From Pichia kudriavzevii (taxonomy: Eukaryota > Ascomycota > Pichiomycetes > Pichiales > Pichiaceae), in contig NC_042510.1 in the NCBI RefSeq assembly GCF_003054445.1, positions 372,001-436,000 of the forward strand: a stretch of 64,000 nt of DNA, given 5' to 3'. Below are positions 29,534-43,649 of the stretch, in pieces (within the stretch, counting starts at the first letter, position 1; the number at the start of each line of letters is the position of its first letter). The notes beneath the pieces were generated by a model that worked only from the letters and a program-made list of their open reading frames with translations, searched no databases and was not told where the DNA came from. Position numbers and translations under genes: made by a program.

Positions 29534-30013
29534 CTGTTGTTGTTGTTGTTGATGGTGATGATGATGTTGTTGCTGTTGTTGATGCAACAAATGATTTTGG
29601 TGCATTGGGTTCATGATAATACCGGTAGGAGATATTGCATGAGGATATGGAGCATATTGTATGGAAGAAGCCGTTATCATTGGAATATGAGGGTGAGGAG
29701 ACATAACCAGCTGTTGAGGGTGCTGCTGGTGTTGATAAATTTGATGATTAATGTAGGGGAACTGGCCGACATTAATATTTAAATTGGAGTTCACATTTGG
29801 GTTTGAGTTTGGATTCGTGCCGGGGCCAGAAAATGTATTTTGATTAAGATTTTGATTTGTATTTGGGTTCGAGGAAGTGGATAGGGGCCGTTGCATCATA
29901 GGTTGAAAAGTGTATCCCTGTCTTAGAGACTCCACGTACACCTGTTGGGGGACCATGTTTGTTGCATTTATGTTGGCCATGTGTTGATTATCCTGAACAG
30001 GTTTGCCATCCAT
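27812..30013 (-). CDS. SFL1: HSF-type transcription regulator, SFL1-like
   Basis: A 733-aa protein with an HSF-type DNA-binding domain at about residues 250-380. It opens with VSAFITKLYSMLHNPSLSHL and IWW, then continues through YFKHGNVASFVRQLHMYGFHKV and WEFRHTSGKFRRGD. S. cerevisiae Sfl1 (766 aa) represses flocculation genes with Ssn6-Tup1, and C. albicans Sfl1 restrains filamentation. Length and domain fit Sfl1 better than Mga1 (456 aa). The DNA-binding wing carries an inserted asparagine run (28968-29000 in DNA). The N-terminal half is rich in Gln/His/Asn with two polyglutamine blocks (about 29494-29590), and the C-terminal half is Ser/Pro-rich. The start at 30013 (MDGKPVQDNQHM) is the first ATG; a TTG further up is unlikely. 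A 2.2-kb upstream region is typical of a heavily regulated developmental gene. Confidence 0.85.
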
Positions 30014-31200
30014 TATGAAGTAATAGAATGAGGAAAATGGAGGAGGAAGAAAAAAAAAAGAAATAAGTGTCCCTAGTAAGACTGGTAATTGTTGGAGAGA
30101 ATATAGAAACAAGGAGGTGATAAGGGGTCAGCCGACGTAGAGTATGCGTGAGACACTAGAATATGGATTAACCAATAGAAAAAATGTAGAAGGGAGTGGG
30201 ATGAGTACAAACTTCAAATGAAGAGAACAGAAAAGATGAACAACGAAGAAGAAGGACTAGGGAGATGACAAAAATAATGAAGATTCTGGAAACAGGCTGA
30301 ATCAGTGTATATATTTTAATGTCAATGGCCTTAAATAGAATTTTCTTGGGGGCGGTACTGAAAAAGTTGGATTTGGCCGTTACCTATTTTTCGTTTTGTC
30401 TCGCCAGGGCGAAATTGGGTTGTTTTCGTTTGTTTTGCAATTATTGACTTTATAATAGGAGAGAGAACCCAAGATAAGCTTTTCCTTTGTTATGCGTCTA
30501 CTTTTACCTGTTTTTAGAAGAGGAAGAAAGGAGGACAGGAGAAGTTGATCTAGAATACATTTTAGACTTTTGGCAAATCATTCTTGGAGGGTTAATTATG
30601 TGACGTATATTAGCAACTATTAATGCGATGAGGTACAAGAGAGCAAGAATAAAAGAAAGAGATAAAAGCCAAAGAACAAGTGGTCATACTATGCCAGACC
30701 ATTTCATGCAAGAGAAGTCAAAGAAAGACTTCTAGAAGGAATGCCATGTTTGTTTGTCCCTAAAAAAAAAGGAAAATCCCAACGGTTTTCCTTAAAATCT
30801 CACCAAAATTATATAGTTTCCAGAACATGGTCGCGACCGTTTCCATGCAGGGGAGGTGACATAAAATCTCAATTCAAATGTCAGTCTAATGCAAGCAATC
30901 TGCAGAGGACTGTAAAGGACTGCAGAGGAGTGCTGCAAGAATTCAACAAGAAGCAACCAAGAAACAGCTATATGTGACACTAATGCGCGCCAAGGCAATT
31001 ATGTTTCCGTTGCTCACCGTCGGCATTGATCCGCTAACCTTTGGCCCGTCTATCTTCCTCTCCCCCCCAGTCCTTCGAGATGTATGTACTGTCCCGTTTT
31101 CCAAGTCTTTTCAACAAGAAGGTGCTACTGATGTTTGTCTATTAGTTGCTTGTATTTTCCAAATCACAGTAGAAGTAGACGGATGGTAAAGGGAAGGCAC

Positions 31201-31267
<67 letters not shown>

Positions 31268-32178
31268 CAAGAGAAAAGACGTATGTTTGAACCTGACGCA
31301 GAGAACAAAGAAAGGGGTAGGAAAAAGAGGAACGAATAGGAAGAAGCGAAGAGAAGAGGGGAAAAGGGGGGAAAAGGGGGCTGCTGCTGCTGTTGTAATT
31401 CTTCCACGTGGGCAACGCTGTTGCAGTGCATAACTGCTTTTGTTATGTAATTTTATGTGCTCACCGAAAAATGTGAGATGTACTGTTGCTTAGAGTGTGT
31501 TGATTTTCTAGACATGGTATTTGTCCATGTAAAGAAATAGCAGCTGTCCATATACATGATTAGGTGCTACTCCTTCTAGTAACTTTGGAATCGAACGATT
31601 TTGTTATGACAATGTAGCCATTCTTAATTGGAAAAGTTCCAATACGTTCCAAATCGGGACTCTTGAGGACTAATTAACCCGTCTATTGTTCTCCTTCCAG
31701 CTGATGGGACATATTTAGAGCATACATTAATTTTGTTAGTTTTCGCACACCATTCCCGATTTGCAAATAATCGCCGTACAGACCACAAAATTACGCACAA
31801 TTCGAGCTCTTTCGGTGAAAACGGATTGAAAACTGGTTTGATTTCCCATCGAAGGTACTATTTACTTCTACAATAACATAATAACATGCAGGCAGAAATA
31901 GTCACACGTTTTTGCTGTTTTTTTTTTCATTAACATAAATAATAATTTAAATTTCATTATAACATTGCATCTTAACATACGTCAGAAAAAAAAAAAATAG
32001 GCCCAGTTTCCTTTTTTGAGAGGGAAGGAAAAAAAAAAGAAACAAAAGGACAGCAAAGAAAGAAAAGGACAGTAAAAGAAGAAAGAGACAACAAATAAAT
32101 AACAAGGGAAAAATTAAGATAGAATATAGAAGGTCAAAGAAGAATTATCCAAGACGTCAGTAGAAACCTTCTCGAATA
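30014..32178. promoter_or_regulatory. 2.2-kb gene-free region upstream of SFL1
   Basis: The largest gap in the window. It contains a PAC-box sequence GCGATGAG (30625-30632), a 10-bp palindrome GGTCGCGACC (30829-30838), an (AG)30 microsatellite (31205-31264) in a purine-rich block reaching 31380, and a CCACGTGG at 31405-31412. The right end (31910-32178) is the A-rich PFK1 3' flank. Short open frames here show no protein-like composition. Most of it is probably SFL1 promoter and long leader. Confidence 0.5.
31205..31264. repeat. (AG)30 microsatellite
   Basis: Thirty perfect AG units (60 bp) sit inside a purine-rich block, about 1.2 kb upstream of SFL1. Confidence 0.97.
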
Positions 32179-35100
32179 TCAGTTCTTGTTTTCACGAATC
32201 ATTAATCTCCCACTCAACATATCTCCCACCTGGTTTAACTTATCCCAATGAATCTCGTTACCCTTTCTCAATTTCACATTGGTGTTGCTCTCCCAAACGT
32301 CGTTGATGTCTCTGAATGCAACATTGGTGCCTTGTATACCACAGACAACCGCGTTGTTGTCGTCTGCAACTAGAATCCTCTTACCGTGGTGATAAACATA
32401 CAGTAATCTCTTCTCCGTATTGAAGAAATCCTTATTCTCGAAATGCTTGAATTTACCGTCTATTGCTTCTTCACCATTAGAATTCTCTGAGGTGTTGGGT
32501 AGGATCAAATGCTCGGAATTGTATTCGGAGATCTTCTTGGAAATTGCTGCGTGCTTCTCCTCAATGAACTCACATGCCTTGATAGCAAACCTAACTGCAC
32601 TGGTTCTATCAAAACTAGATGGTATCTTACCCTGTTGAACATGGCCGGGAATGGCGGTACGGCTTTCATACTTGCCATGTGCGTTCTCCATGATAATATC
32701 GGCAATCAACTGTGTGGTGTAAACATCACTGGCCTTCTCATTCCGAATGAAGATACGTCCAGATCTCTCATCACCATGGTCATTGGCAAAGGTCTTCTCC
32801 AACAATTCCAAATCTTCCTCTATCGTCTTCAATGAGATATTATGCTCTGGAGTGTAGACTGCTAATGCACCTGTAACAACTCCAATATATGATGCAATGT
32901 ATCCGCAATTTCCACCCTGGACTTCGATAACAAACACCCGGCGACGTGATGATGACGCACTTTGCTTCACAGCATCACAATAGTTGACTAGCACATTCAA
33001 ACAAGTATCGACACCAAGAGAATACTCAGTACCTGGCACGTTATTTGATACTGTACTTGGTAAACAGACAATTGGCATATTAAAAATTGGGTAGGTTTTA
33101 CTTGCATCCTTCAACTGCTTGACAGATTGGTATGCTTCAAAACCTCCAATAACAATTAACCCATCAATCTTTTTCTCTTGTAATTGATATGCAACGGATC
33201 CAATGTCTTCATTTGGGAGAACCCTGTTTGTACCCAACTCTGATCCACCAAGATTATGCCATTCTTCAACGTCAATCCAACTTAAATCTCTGAATGAACC
33301 ATGGCTGATTAATCCTTGGAAACCATTTTCAATTCCATATGCTTTGTGTCCCTTGGATAATAAGTAAAGTACAATTGCTCTAGTTGCTGGATTCAAAGCT
33401 GCTGTTGGCGCACCAACTTGAATTATACCAATATTCAATCTTTCCTCCACTGGTAATAACTTTTTATCATCATCATCCTGAGAAATTGAAAGAAAGTTCT
33501 TGTAGAATTCCTTAAAGGTAGAATCTCTCAAGGACATTGCATCATCAAATCTCTTCTCCTTGATCGCTGTTGCAACACTCTTAGTAGTTTTAACAGCCTC
33601 GACTAACGGTATACGAACAATTCTATTGTTTTGGATACCAATCATTGGTGATGGAGTCTCAGGTGTATTCTCTAAAACTGCCTTGATTGCTTCAACACCT
33701 TGTAAGGTAGCCAAGAATCTATCGATCGCAACCGCTGTACCACCTCTTTGGACGTGACCTAGTTTGGTGATTCTGGTGTCAAGACCAATCTCAACCAAAC
33801 AATCCTTGACATTCTCACTGGTGATTTTATTTAGTTGGTTGTCTATCGCACCTTCTGCAACAATAACGGTAGTCTTTCTCCTACCTTTACCTCTATGTCT
33901 TAGACAGATTTCCTTCAACTCATCCTTCCAAGTTTCTGCATTTGGAGGTCTCTCGGGTAAAAAGGAGTAGTCCGCACCACAACAAATACCTGCCATTAAA
34001 GCCAACCAACCACAGTTTCTACCCATGACCTCAACCACAAACGCTCTGGAATGTGATGAAGCAGTGGAGTCGATATAATCAACCATCTCACAAATTCTTT
34101 CCAACGAAGAGTACGCACCAATCGTGTTGTCAGTCAGTGCCATATCATTATCAATGGAACCCACCAACCCGACGATTGTTAAGTTTCTATAAGGTTTGAC
34201 CTGTTCGTCAGTTAGGATCTTTTTAGTGACTAACTCTTCAACCAATGAAGGCCACTCACTTCTAAATAAATCAGCACCAGTAAGTGAACCATCACCACCA
34301 CAAACAACCAACGCATCAATACCTTTGATAATCATATTTTTAGCTGCTTGTAATCTGCCTTCTCTTTCTCTAAATTCCATACATCTCGCAGTACCGATCA
34401 ATGTTCCTCCTAGAGATAACCAACCTCTAACATCACTCCACTCTAGTTTCCTTAAAAGCTCACCACCTTTAACCAAACCCGAGTAACCTTCGTAACACCC
34501 GAAAACTTCACAATCGAGGTAAATACCAGCACGTACAACACTTCTAACTGCTGCACACATACCTTGAGAATCACCACCGGAAGTTAAAACTGCAATTCTT
34601 TTCTTTGTTTGTGATGCGTTTTTGATGAGGTTTTCTTCTTGAGTCTGCTTGAACTTTTTGATTTCTTCATCACTTGCGAAGAATTCATCATTAGAATCAA
34701 TTGTTTTGTTGTTGACTTTATTAGTAAAGCCAACCAAATTACCAACAGGGTCTTCAATAAAAAATTCGATCCTATTCTTCTCTAATGGGGATGGCTTGAT
34801 AATAGGAAGATTTAGTGACTCAACCAACTTTGCAACATCCTTCAATTGAGATGTGAAAATAATTAACCTACCTGGTAACTCAGGATTTTTATGAACATCA
34901 TGAGAAACCAACCTGATTTTCAAAACAACACCCTTATTCAACTTTGCCAACTGAGGTGTCAATTGAGGATACTTATATTCAATAGTTTCTTGGAATGGAA
35001 TAATCTTACCGTTGGAGTCGGTCCTGGTAATAGGGAATGATTCCAGCCAGCATTCCTTTCTAGAGTCTGTCGAGACACCTTGTATATCGATAGAGCTCGT

Positions 35101-35262
35101 CAATGACTCCTCCTTGGAATATGTTTTGATGATCTTGAAGCCTAAGGAATTGTAAAACTTGATTAATGATGTGTAATCTGATGTTTTGTTGACCGTAAAC
35201 GATGTATATAAAACATTAGAAACTGAATCCACACCGGACTCAAAGTTTGATATCTTTGACAT
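32179..35262 (-). CDS. PFK1: 6-phosphofructokinase alpha subunit
   Basis: A 1027-aa eukaryotic PFK that phosphorylates fructose 6-phosphate with ATP, the main control step of glycolysis. An N-terminal glyoxalase-like extension (about 1-200) precedes two tandem PFK domains. The first is catalytic: GGDSQGMC at 229-236, GGTLIGTARC, GGDGSLTGAD, SIDND with D371/D373, MGRNCGW and HVQRGG. The second is regulatory. The second half (GVDTCLNVLVNYCDAVKQSAS, YTPEHNIS, NDHGDERSGR) matches S. cerevisiae Pfk1 (987 aa) much better than Pfk2. Two positions depart from the usual family motifs: the loop reads GMC where GMN is normal, and DNDMALTD where DNDxxGTD is normal. The ATG at 35262 is the first in frame. 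Confidence 0.95.
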   Translation of the reverse strand: MSKISNFESGVDSVSNVLYTSFTVNKTSDYTSLIKFYNSLGFKIIKTYSKEESLTSSIDIQGVSTDSRKECWLESFPITRTDSNGKIIPFQETIEYKYPQLTPQLAKLNKGVVLKIRLVSHDVHKNPELPGRLIIFTSQLKDVAKLVESLNLPIIKPSPLEKNRIEFFIEDPVGNLVGFTNKVNNKTIDSNDEFFASDEEIKKFKQTQEENLIKNASQTKKRIAVLTSGGDSQGMCAAVRSVVRAGIYLDCEVFGCYEGYSGLVKGGELLRKLEWSDVRGWLSLGGTLIGTARCMEFREREGRLQAAKNMIIKGIDALVVCGGDGSLTGADLFRSEWPSLVEELVTKKILTDEQVKPYRNLTIVGLVGSIDNDMALTDNTIGAYSSLERICEMVDYIDSTASSHSRAFVVEVMGRNCGWLALMAGICCGADYSFLPERPPNAETWKDELKEICLRHRGKGRRKTTVIVAEGAIDNQLNKITSENVKDCLVEIGLDTRITKLGHVQRGGTAVAIDRFLATLQGVEAIKAVLENTPETPSPMIGIQNNRIVRIPLVEAVKTTKSVATAIKEKRFDDAMSLRDSTFKEFYKNFLSISQDDDDKKLLPVEERLNIGIIQVGAPTAALNPATRAIVLYLLSKGHKAYGIENGFQGLISHGSFRDLSWIDVEEWHNLGGSELGTNRVLPNEDIGSVAYQLQEKKIDGLIVIGGFEAYQSVKQLKDASKTYPIFNMPIVCLPSTVSNNVPGTEYSLGVDTCLNVLVNYCDAVKQSASSSRRRVFVIEVQGGNCGYIASYIGVVTGALAVYTPEHNISLKTIEEDLELLEKTFANDHGDERSGRIFIRNEKASDVYTTQLIADIIMENAHGKYESRTAIPGHVQQGKIPSSFDRTSAVRFAIKACEFIEEKHAAISKKISEYNSEHLILPNTSENSNGEEAIDGKFKHFENKDFFNTEKRLLYVYHHGKRILVADDNNAVVCGIQGTNVAFRDINDVWESNTNVKLRKGNEIHWDKLNQVGDMLSGRLMIRENKN

Positions 35263-35737
35263 GATTGCGAACTGTTGTTGCTAACCGCTTTTTTTTGTTT
35301 CTTCTTTTATAACCGAAGCAACAAACTGAAACTGTCCGGGCACTATAAGAAAGAAGAAAATATGCACCAGAGGTAGATTATATATATATATATTGCGTCC
35401 GCAACAAACTCACGCACTGCGGTGCTCTTCGGAGTGCAGCTTTCCTTCGTCAGCCCATGTTTTTTTTTTCCCACCACTTTGGGCAAATCCTCATCATCTC
35501 TATAATGTATTCCATTTCGTCTTTTTTGTACCAGTCTCACACACGGTTAGTAGTCCATCTCTGGGACTTGCACGTGATCCTCGGAAAAGAAATTAAATGA
35601 TTAAAGCCGCATTTATTACAGCTCTTGTCAGTTATACAGTTGTAGATCAAATAAAGCAAAACAGCAAAAAATAATAGTAATTGAAGGAGTAGGGTGGTAT
35701 AAAATAGAAGGAAAAAGTAGAACTTTAAGGGAGGAGC
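35263..35737. promoter_or_regulatory. PFK1 promoter and AGP2 3' flank
   Basis: This 475-bp gap includes a TA-rich tract (35377-35393) and a CACGTGA at 35572-35578, about 310 bp before PFK1. No gene is seen. Confidence 0.5.
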
Positions 35738-37666
35738 TTAATTCTTGCCGAATAAGAATTCATTCAATCTTTCCCATGTTCTAGCCATTGGACTTTTCTG
35801 TTGATACAATGTCCTCTTCTTCTCAAGCATCAACTCATGTAAAATAACTTCCTCCAAACCAGTATGTAAGTCCACTTCCATTGGGTTGGATCTATATTTT
35901 GTGCCTTTAATGAATTTCCACGCAACGACAATACCAAAGTCAACAAAACACATCAAATATGTAAACAAGAAGGTCGATGTCGACCAGCTACCTGGCAAGA
36001 AGACATAATAACCATCGATCCATATCATGATGAAAACAACCGTTAGAGTGATTGCACACAAATAAGGTTGGCCCCATGCCTTGAAGGTGAATTTTGATCG
36101 ATCAATGCCTTGCTTTATGACTGCCCTTCTAAAATGAAGATATGTGACCAAGATGATAAAGTAATTAATTAATTGGGAGGAAGTGATTAAACTTGTAATC
36201 CAATTCAACACAACATTTGAGTTTTTACTAACCTGTAAAAACGCCAATGCCCCCCAAGCCAACGATACCAACACAGCAAAAATCGGAACACCTTGTTTAT
36301 TACAGTAACTAAAGATTTTGGGAGCTCTGCGCTGAATTGCCAAACCATAAAGAGTTCTCGAGGAGCAGAACGTATAAGAATTACCGGCAGAGAAACATGA
36401 TGTCATCAATAGGATATTCAAAATGGTTGGTAAGACTTTGATGCCCATGTTATGCATTGCAATAGTATAAGGTGAAGATCCAGCACCCGGTTTACCATTT
36501 GAGAGTGCGTCGAGTAATAGGGGGTCTCTGGCATTACATAAAATACCAACACACAGTGCCCCGCCAACAAAGAAGGTTGATAGTCTATAAAAGACCCCTT
36601 TGAAGGCGCCTGGAAGAACTTTCCTTGGGTTGATGGTTTCACCGGCTGCCATCGAGAGATACTCTGGTCCGGCAATCATGTAAGAGGCCTGAATTAGACA
36701 AGACAACCAACCTTGGAATCTCCCCAACCCACCAACATGGATATATTCAAGCATGGGGTCTGTGGATTTCCAGTTTGTAAAGCCAAAGGCGTGATGTTGT
36801 GGATTACCACCTACCATTGTAATGAAAGTGAACAACATCAAGCCAATCGATAGTAAAACTTTGAAAATACACAACCAAAACTCCACTTCACCATACCATT
36901 TAACTGCAGCAAGGTTAATTAGAAAATAAACAACCAATTCCACAACAATGGGGATAGCCAAGCTATAATCGGCAGTCCAAAAATGAATCAAGGTATTAAA
37001 TAAGGTCAATTCAAATGGAATCAAGGCGCCTTCCAAGACCCAAAAGTTCCAACTTGCCATAACTCCAAATGCTTCATCGACAAATCTATCAGCGAAAACA
37101 CAAAATGGAGCACCTTTAATTGGCAAATAACAAACCATTTCTGCACAACAACAAGTGATTTCCAAGATTGGAAAACACCATATGGAGAAAGCCAATAATA
37201 ATGACAAACAACCACCATTTTTCAACGAGGTACCAATGTTAACAAACAATGCAACACCAATTGTTCCACCAATGGCAATCAATTCAATCTGTCTTCTTTG
37301 TAACTTCCGATGAGTTCTTCCATGTTCCAAATGATGGACTTTTGAAATTATATCCGAAGAGGATGAATTCTCAACAAATTTTTCGTTGATGTTCAAATTA
37401 TCTATTTCTTTCTTGATATCATGATTCAAATCCTCCTTAGTGAGATCCTTCGAATCGAAGCAATCGTTATAATCGGTGTACTCCAATTCTTCAGAATGGC
37501 TGTTCCTAGATTCTTCCTCGTCGCCGCTATTGCGTGCATACACCTCGACTTGGGCGTTTAGAGGATGGTCGAAATCTGAGAGGTGTGGAATCTCCGAGGG
37601 AGGAACAGGTATAAACGTGTCCTTTGCTGCAGTTAGGACAGCCTTGAAGGGGTTTCTCTGAGACAT
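35738..37666 (-). CDS. AGP2: Amino acid permease family protein, AGP2-like (carnitine/polyamine)
   Basis: A 642-aa permease of the yeast amino acid transporter family with a long acidic cytosolic N-terminus (about 130 residues) and about 12 membrane segments. Blocks shared specifically with S. cerevisiae Agp2 (596 aa) include AEMVCYLPI, VMASWNFWVLE, TFITMVGGNPQHH, LIQASYMIAGPEYLSMAAGE and SSPYTIAMHNMGIKVLP. Agp2 sits in the plasma membrane and controls uptake of carnitine and polyamines, partly as a sensor. The N-terminal HRKLQRRQIELIAIGGTIG entry to the first membrane segment is intact. A GATAAG lies just upstream of the ATG at 37666. Confidence 0.9.
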   Translation of the reverse strand: MSQRNPFKAVLTAAKDTFIPVPPSEIPHLSDFDHPLNAQVEVYARNSGDEEESRNSHSEELEYTDYNDCFDSKDLTKEDLNHDIKKEIDNLNINEKFVENSSSSDIISKVHHLEHGRTHRKLQRRQIELIAIGGTIGVALFVNIGTSLKNGGCLSLLLAFSIWCFPILEITCCCAEMVCYLPIKGAPFCVFADRFVDEAFGVMASWNFWVLEGALIPFELTLFNTLIHFWTADYSLAIPIVVELVVYFLINLAAVKWYGEVEFWLCIFKVLLSIGLMLFTFITMVGGNPQHHAFGFTNWKSTDPMLEYIHVGGLGRFQGWLSCLIQASYMIAGPEYLSMAAGETINPRKVLPGAFKGVFYRLSTFFVGGALCVGILCNARDPLLLDALSNGKPGAGSSPYTIAMHNMGIKVLPTILNILLMTSCFSAGNSYTFCSSRTLYGLAIQRRAPKIFSYCNKQGVPIFAVLVSLAWGALAFLQVSKNSNVVLNWITSLITSSQLINYFIILVTYLHFRRAVIKQGIDRSKFTFKAWGQPYLCAITLTVVFIMIWIDGYYVFLPGSWSTSTFLFTYLMCFVDFGIVVAWKFIKGTKYRSNPMEVDLHTGLEEVILHELMLEKKRTLYQQKSPMARTWERLNEFLFGKN

Positions 37667-38377
37667 GAAGTTTGTATGTGTGCTAGTTGATCCAAAGATT
37701 ACGATAAGGTAGACAATAACAAAATCGAATGTAACTCACAGTTCAGTATCAATGGACCCTTGTCCTATACAGATAAATATACATTTATATATATACATAT
37801 TAATATATTGAAAAAATGTGTATATGCAGTTATGTGAATATGTACATATATGGCTAACAATCTACAATATGCATTATACATGCCCAATAGGTACGATCCA
37901 GACAGCCGTCTAAAAGAAGGAGGAAAAAAAATTTTTTTGTACATGATAGAACCAATCAAGGCAAAAGCGGGGGGAGGGGCACAATGGGAGAGCGGCAAAA
38001 TGTAGTATCAACCACTGTGGAGTGTATCATACGCTATTAAGTTGTTTATTGTTCCCACTGGCGGGATTCGGCATTATCCCGCATTTTTGGGGCTAACAAT
38101 ACGCGAGATGCAATGAGCATATGCGGCTCAGCGGGAAGGAGTCGTATTATATTGCAAATAATAATAAAGGGCAACTTAACAATAGACAAACTGAAATTAT
38201 TGTAAGCCACATTAGACGGTGTTTGGTTGTTATTAATTAGTGTTATTAATTAGTGTTATTAATTAGCGTTATTAACTAGTTTGTCCATTTTAGCATGATT
38301 TCCATTAGTCTCTCCTTTTAGTCTGTTTTTTAATGGAATTGACAATTCAATAGACCCCTTTCCCCGTCTTTGGCCAA
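37667..38377. other. AGP2-MDS3 gap
   Basis: About 710 bp with a strongly AT-rich alternating tract (37765-37860) and a 13-bp tandem repeat at 38228-38279. No gene is seen. Confidence 0.5.
38228..38279. repeat. 13-bp tandem repeat, four copies
   Basis: Three perfect copies of TGTTATTAATTAG are followed by one variant copy (CGTTATTAACTAG). They lie about 100 bp beyond the MDS3 stop codon. Confidence 0.95.
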
Positions 38378-42802
<4,425 letters not shown>

Positions 42803-43078
42803 GTATAATCTCTTCTGGTTCTCTTTCTATCTGTGCTTCTTCCGATGAGACTCACACGATTATGCTTACTTCCAACTACTACCAGTACGGGACTAGAATC
42901 CCTCTACTGATAATATCTTCAAATTGCACTAATTCATTTGTTTGCCGCGCAAAATCCTTCAGCATGAATTTGATTGTAAATGGTAAGCTTTGTTGAGAAT
43001 TCTCATCATCTGGACTTCCAATTACTTCAGTGGATCAACTAAAGGATAAGGAATATTGAAAAAGGCCCAATACAAAGC

Positions 43079-43444
43079 ATGCTTCCGTTGTATCTTCTAA
43101 ACGCTGTTAAAGGCGAAAGTATCGTTGTGGAACTCAAGAGTGGGGGGATAGTCAATGGTACCCTTGAAAATTGCGATAACTACATGAACGTGACATTAAC
43201 TGATGCTTGCGTTTCCTTAGTCGAGGATGAACCTTTCCACAAAATTAAACATATTTACCTTAGGGGTACCAATATCAAATTATTCAAAATGGGGAATGAG
43301 TTTATTGAAAAGTTTAAAGAACAACAACAAAGAGAAAAAGAGAATCATAATCGTGGTAATAATAATAGGCAATTCAACAATAACAGGCAATACAACAATA
43401 ACAGAAGAAATAGAAGGAGAAATAACGATGGTGGTAACTGGTGA
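43079..43444 (+). CDS. LSM4: U6 snRNA-associated Sm-like protein LSm4
   Basis: A 121-aa protein with an Sm fold in residues 1-75 (MLPLYLLNAVKGESIVVELK, GTLENCDNYMNVTLTD, IYLRGTNIKLFKM) and an Asn/Arg-rich tail (FNNNRQYNNNRRNRRRNNDGG). LSm4 belongs to both the nuclear Lsm2-8 ring on U6 snRNA and the cytoplasmic Lsm1-7 ring that promotes decapping. In S. cerevisiae (187 aa) its Q/N-rich tail helps P-body assembly; the tail here is shorter but of the same nature. LSM1, a ring partner, is also in this window (60976-61410). Confidence 0.95.
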   Translation: MLPLYLLNAVKGESIVVELKSGGIVNGTLENCDNYMNVTLTDACVSLVEDEPFHKIKHIYLRGTNIKLFKMGNEFIEKFKEQQQREKENHNRGNNNRQFNNNRQYNNNRRNRRRNNDGGNW

Positions 43445-43649
43445 GGTTTAACTTAATATAATCTCTTATAATAAGATGTAATAAAATAATTACTAGCATG
43501 TTTGTATATCTACGTATTTGTTTCATTGTTTTCTTTTATGCAATTATCTTTTTACAAAAACTAAAAAATAAAAATAAAAATAAATATGAAAAAAAAATAA
43601 ACAGAAAATGAAAAGTAACTGGCATGTATAGTCAGGATTGACATTTATT

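Noticed and set aside
31580-31600. TCGAAC resembling a tRNA T-loop on the minus strand
   Set aside because: The T-stem does not pair and no A box or cloverleaf is present.
35546-35552. TACTAAC on the minus strand upstream of PFK1
   Set aside because: No matching donor or acceptor and PFK1 has a complete N-terminus without it.
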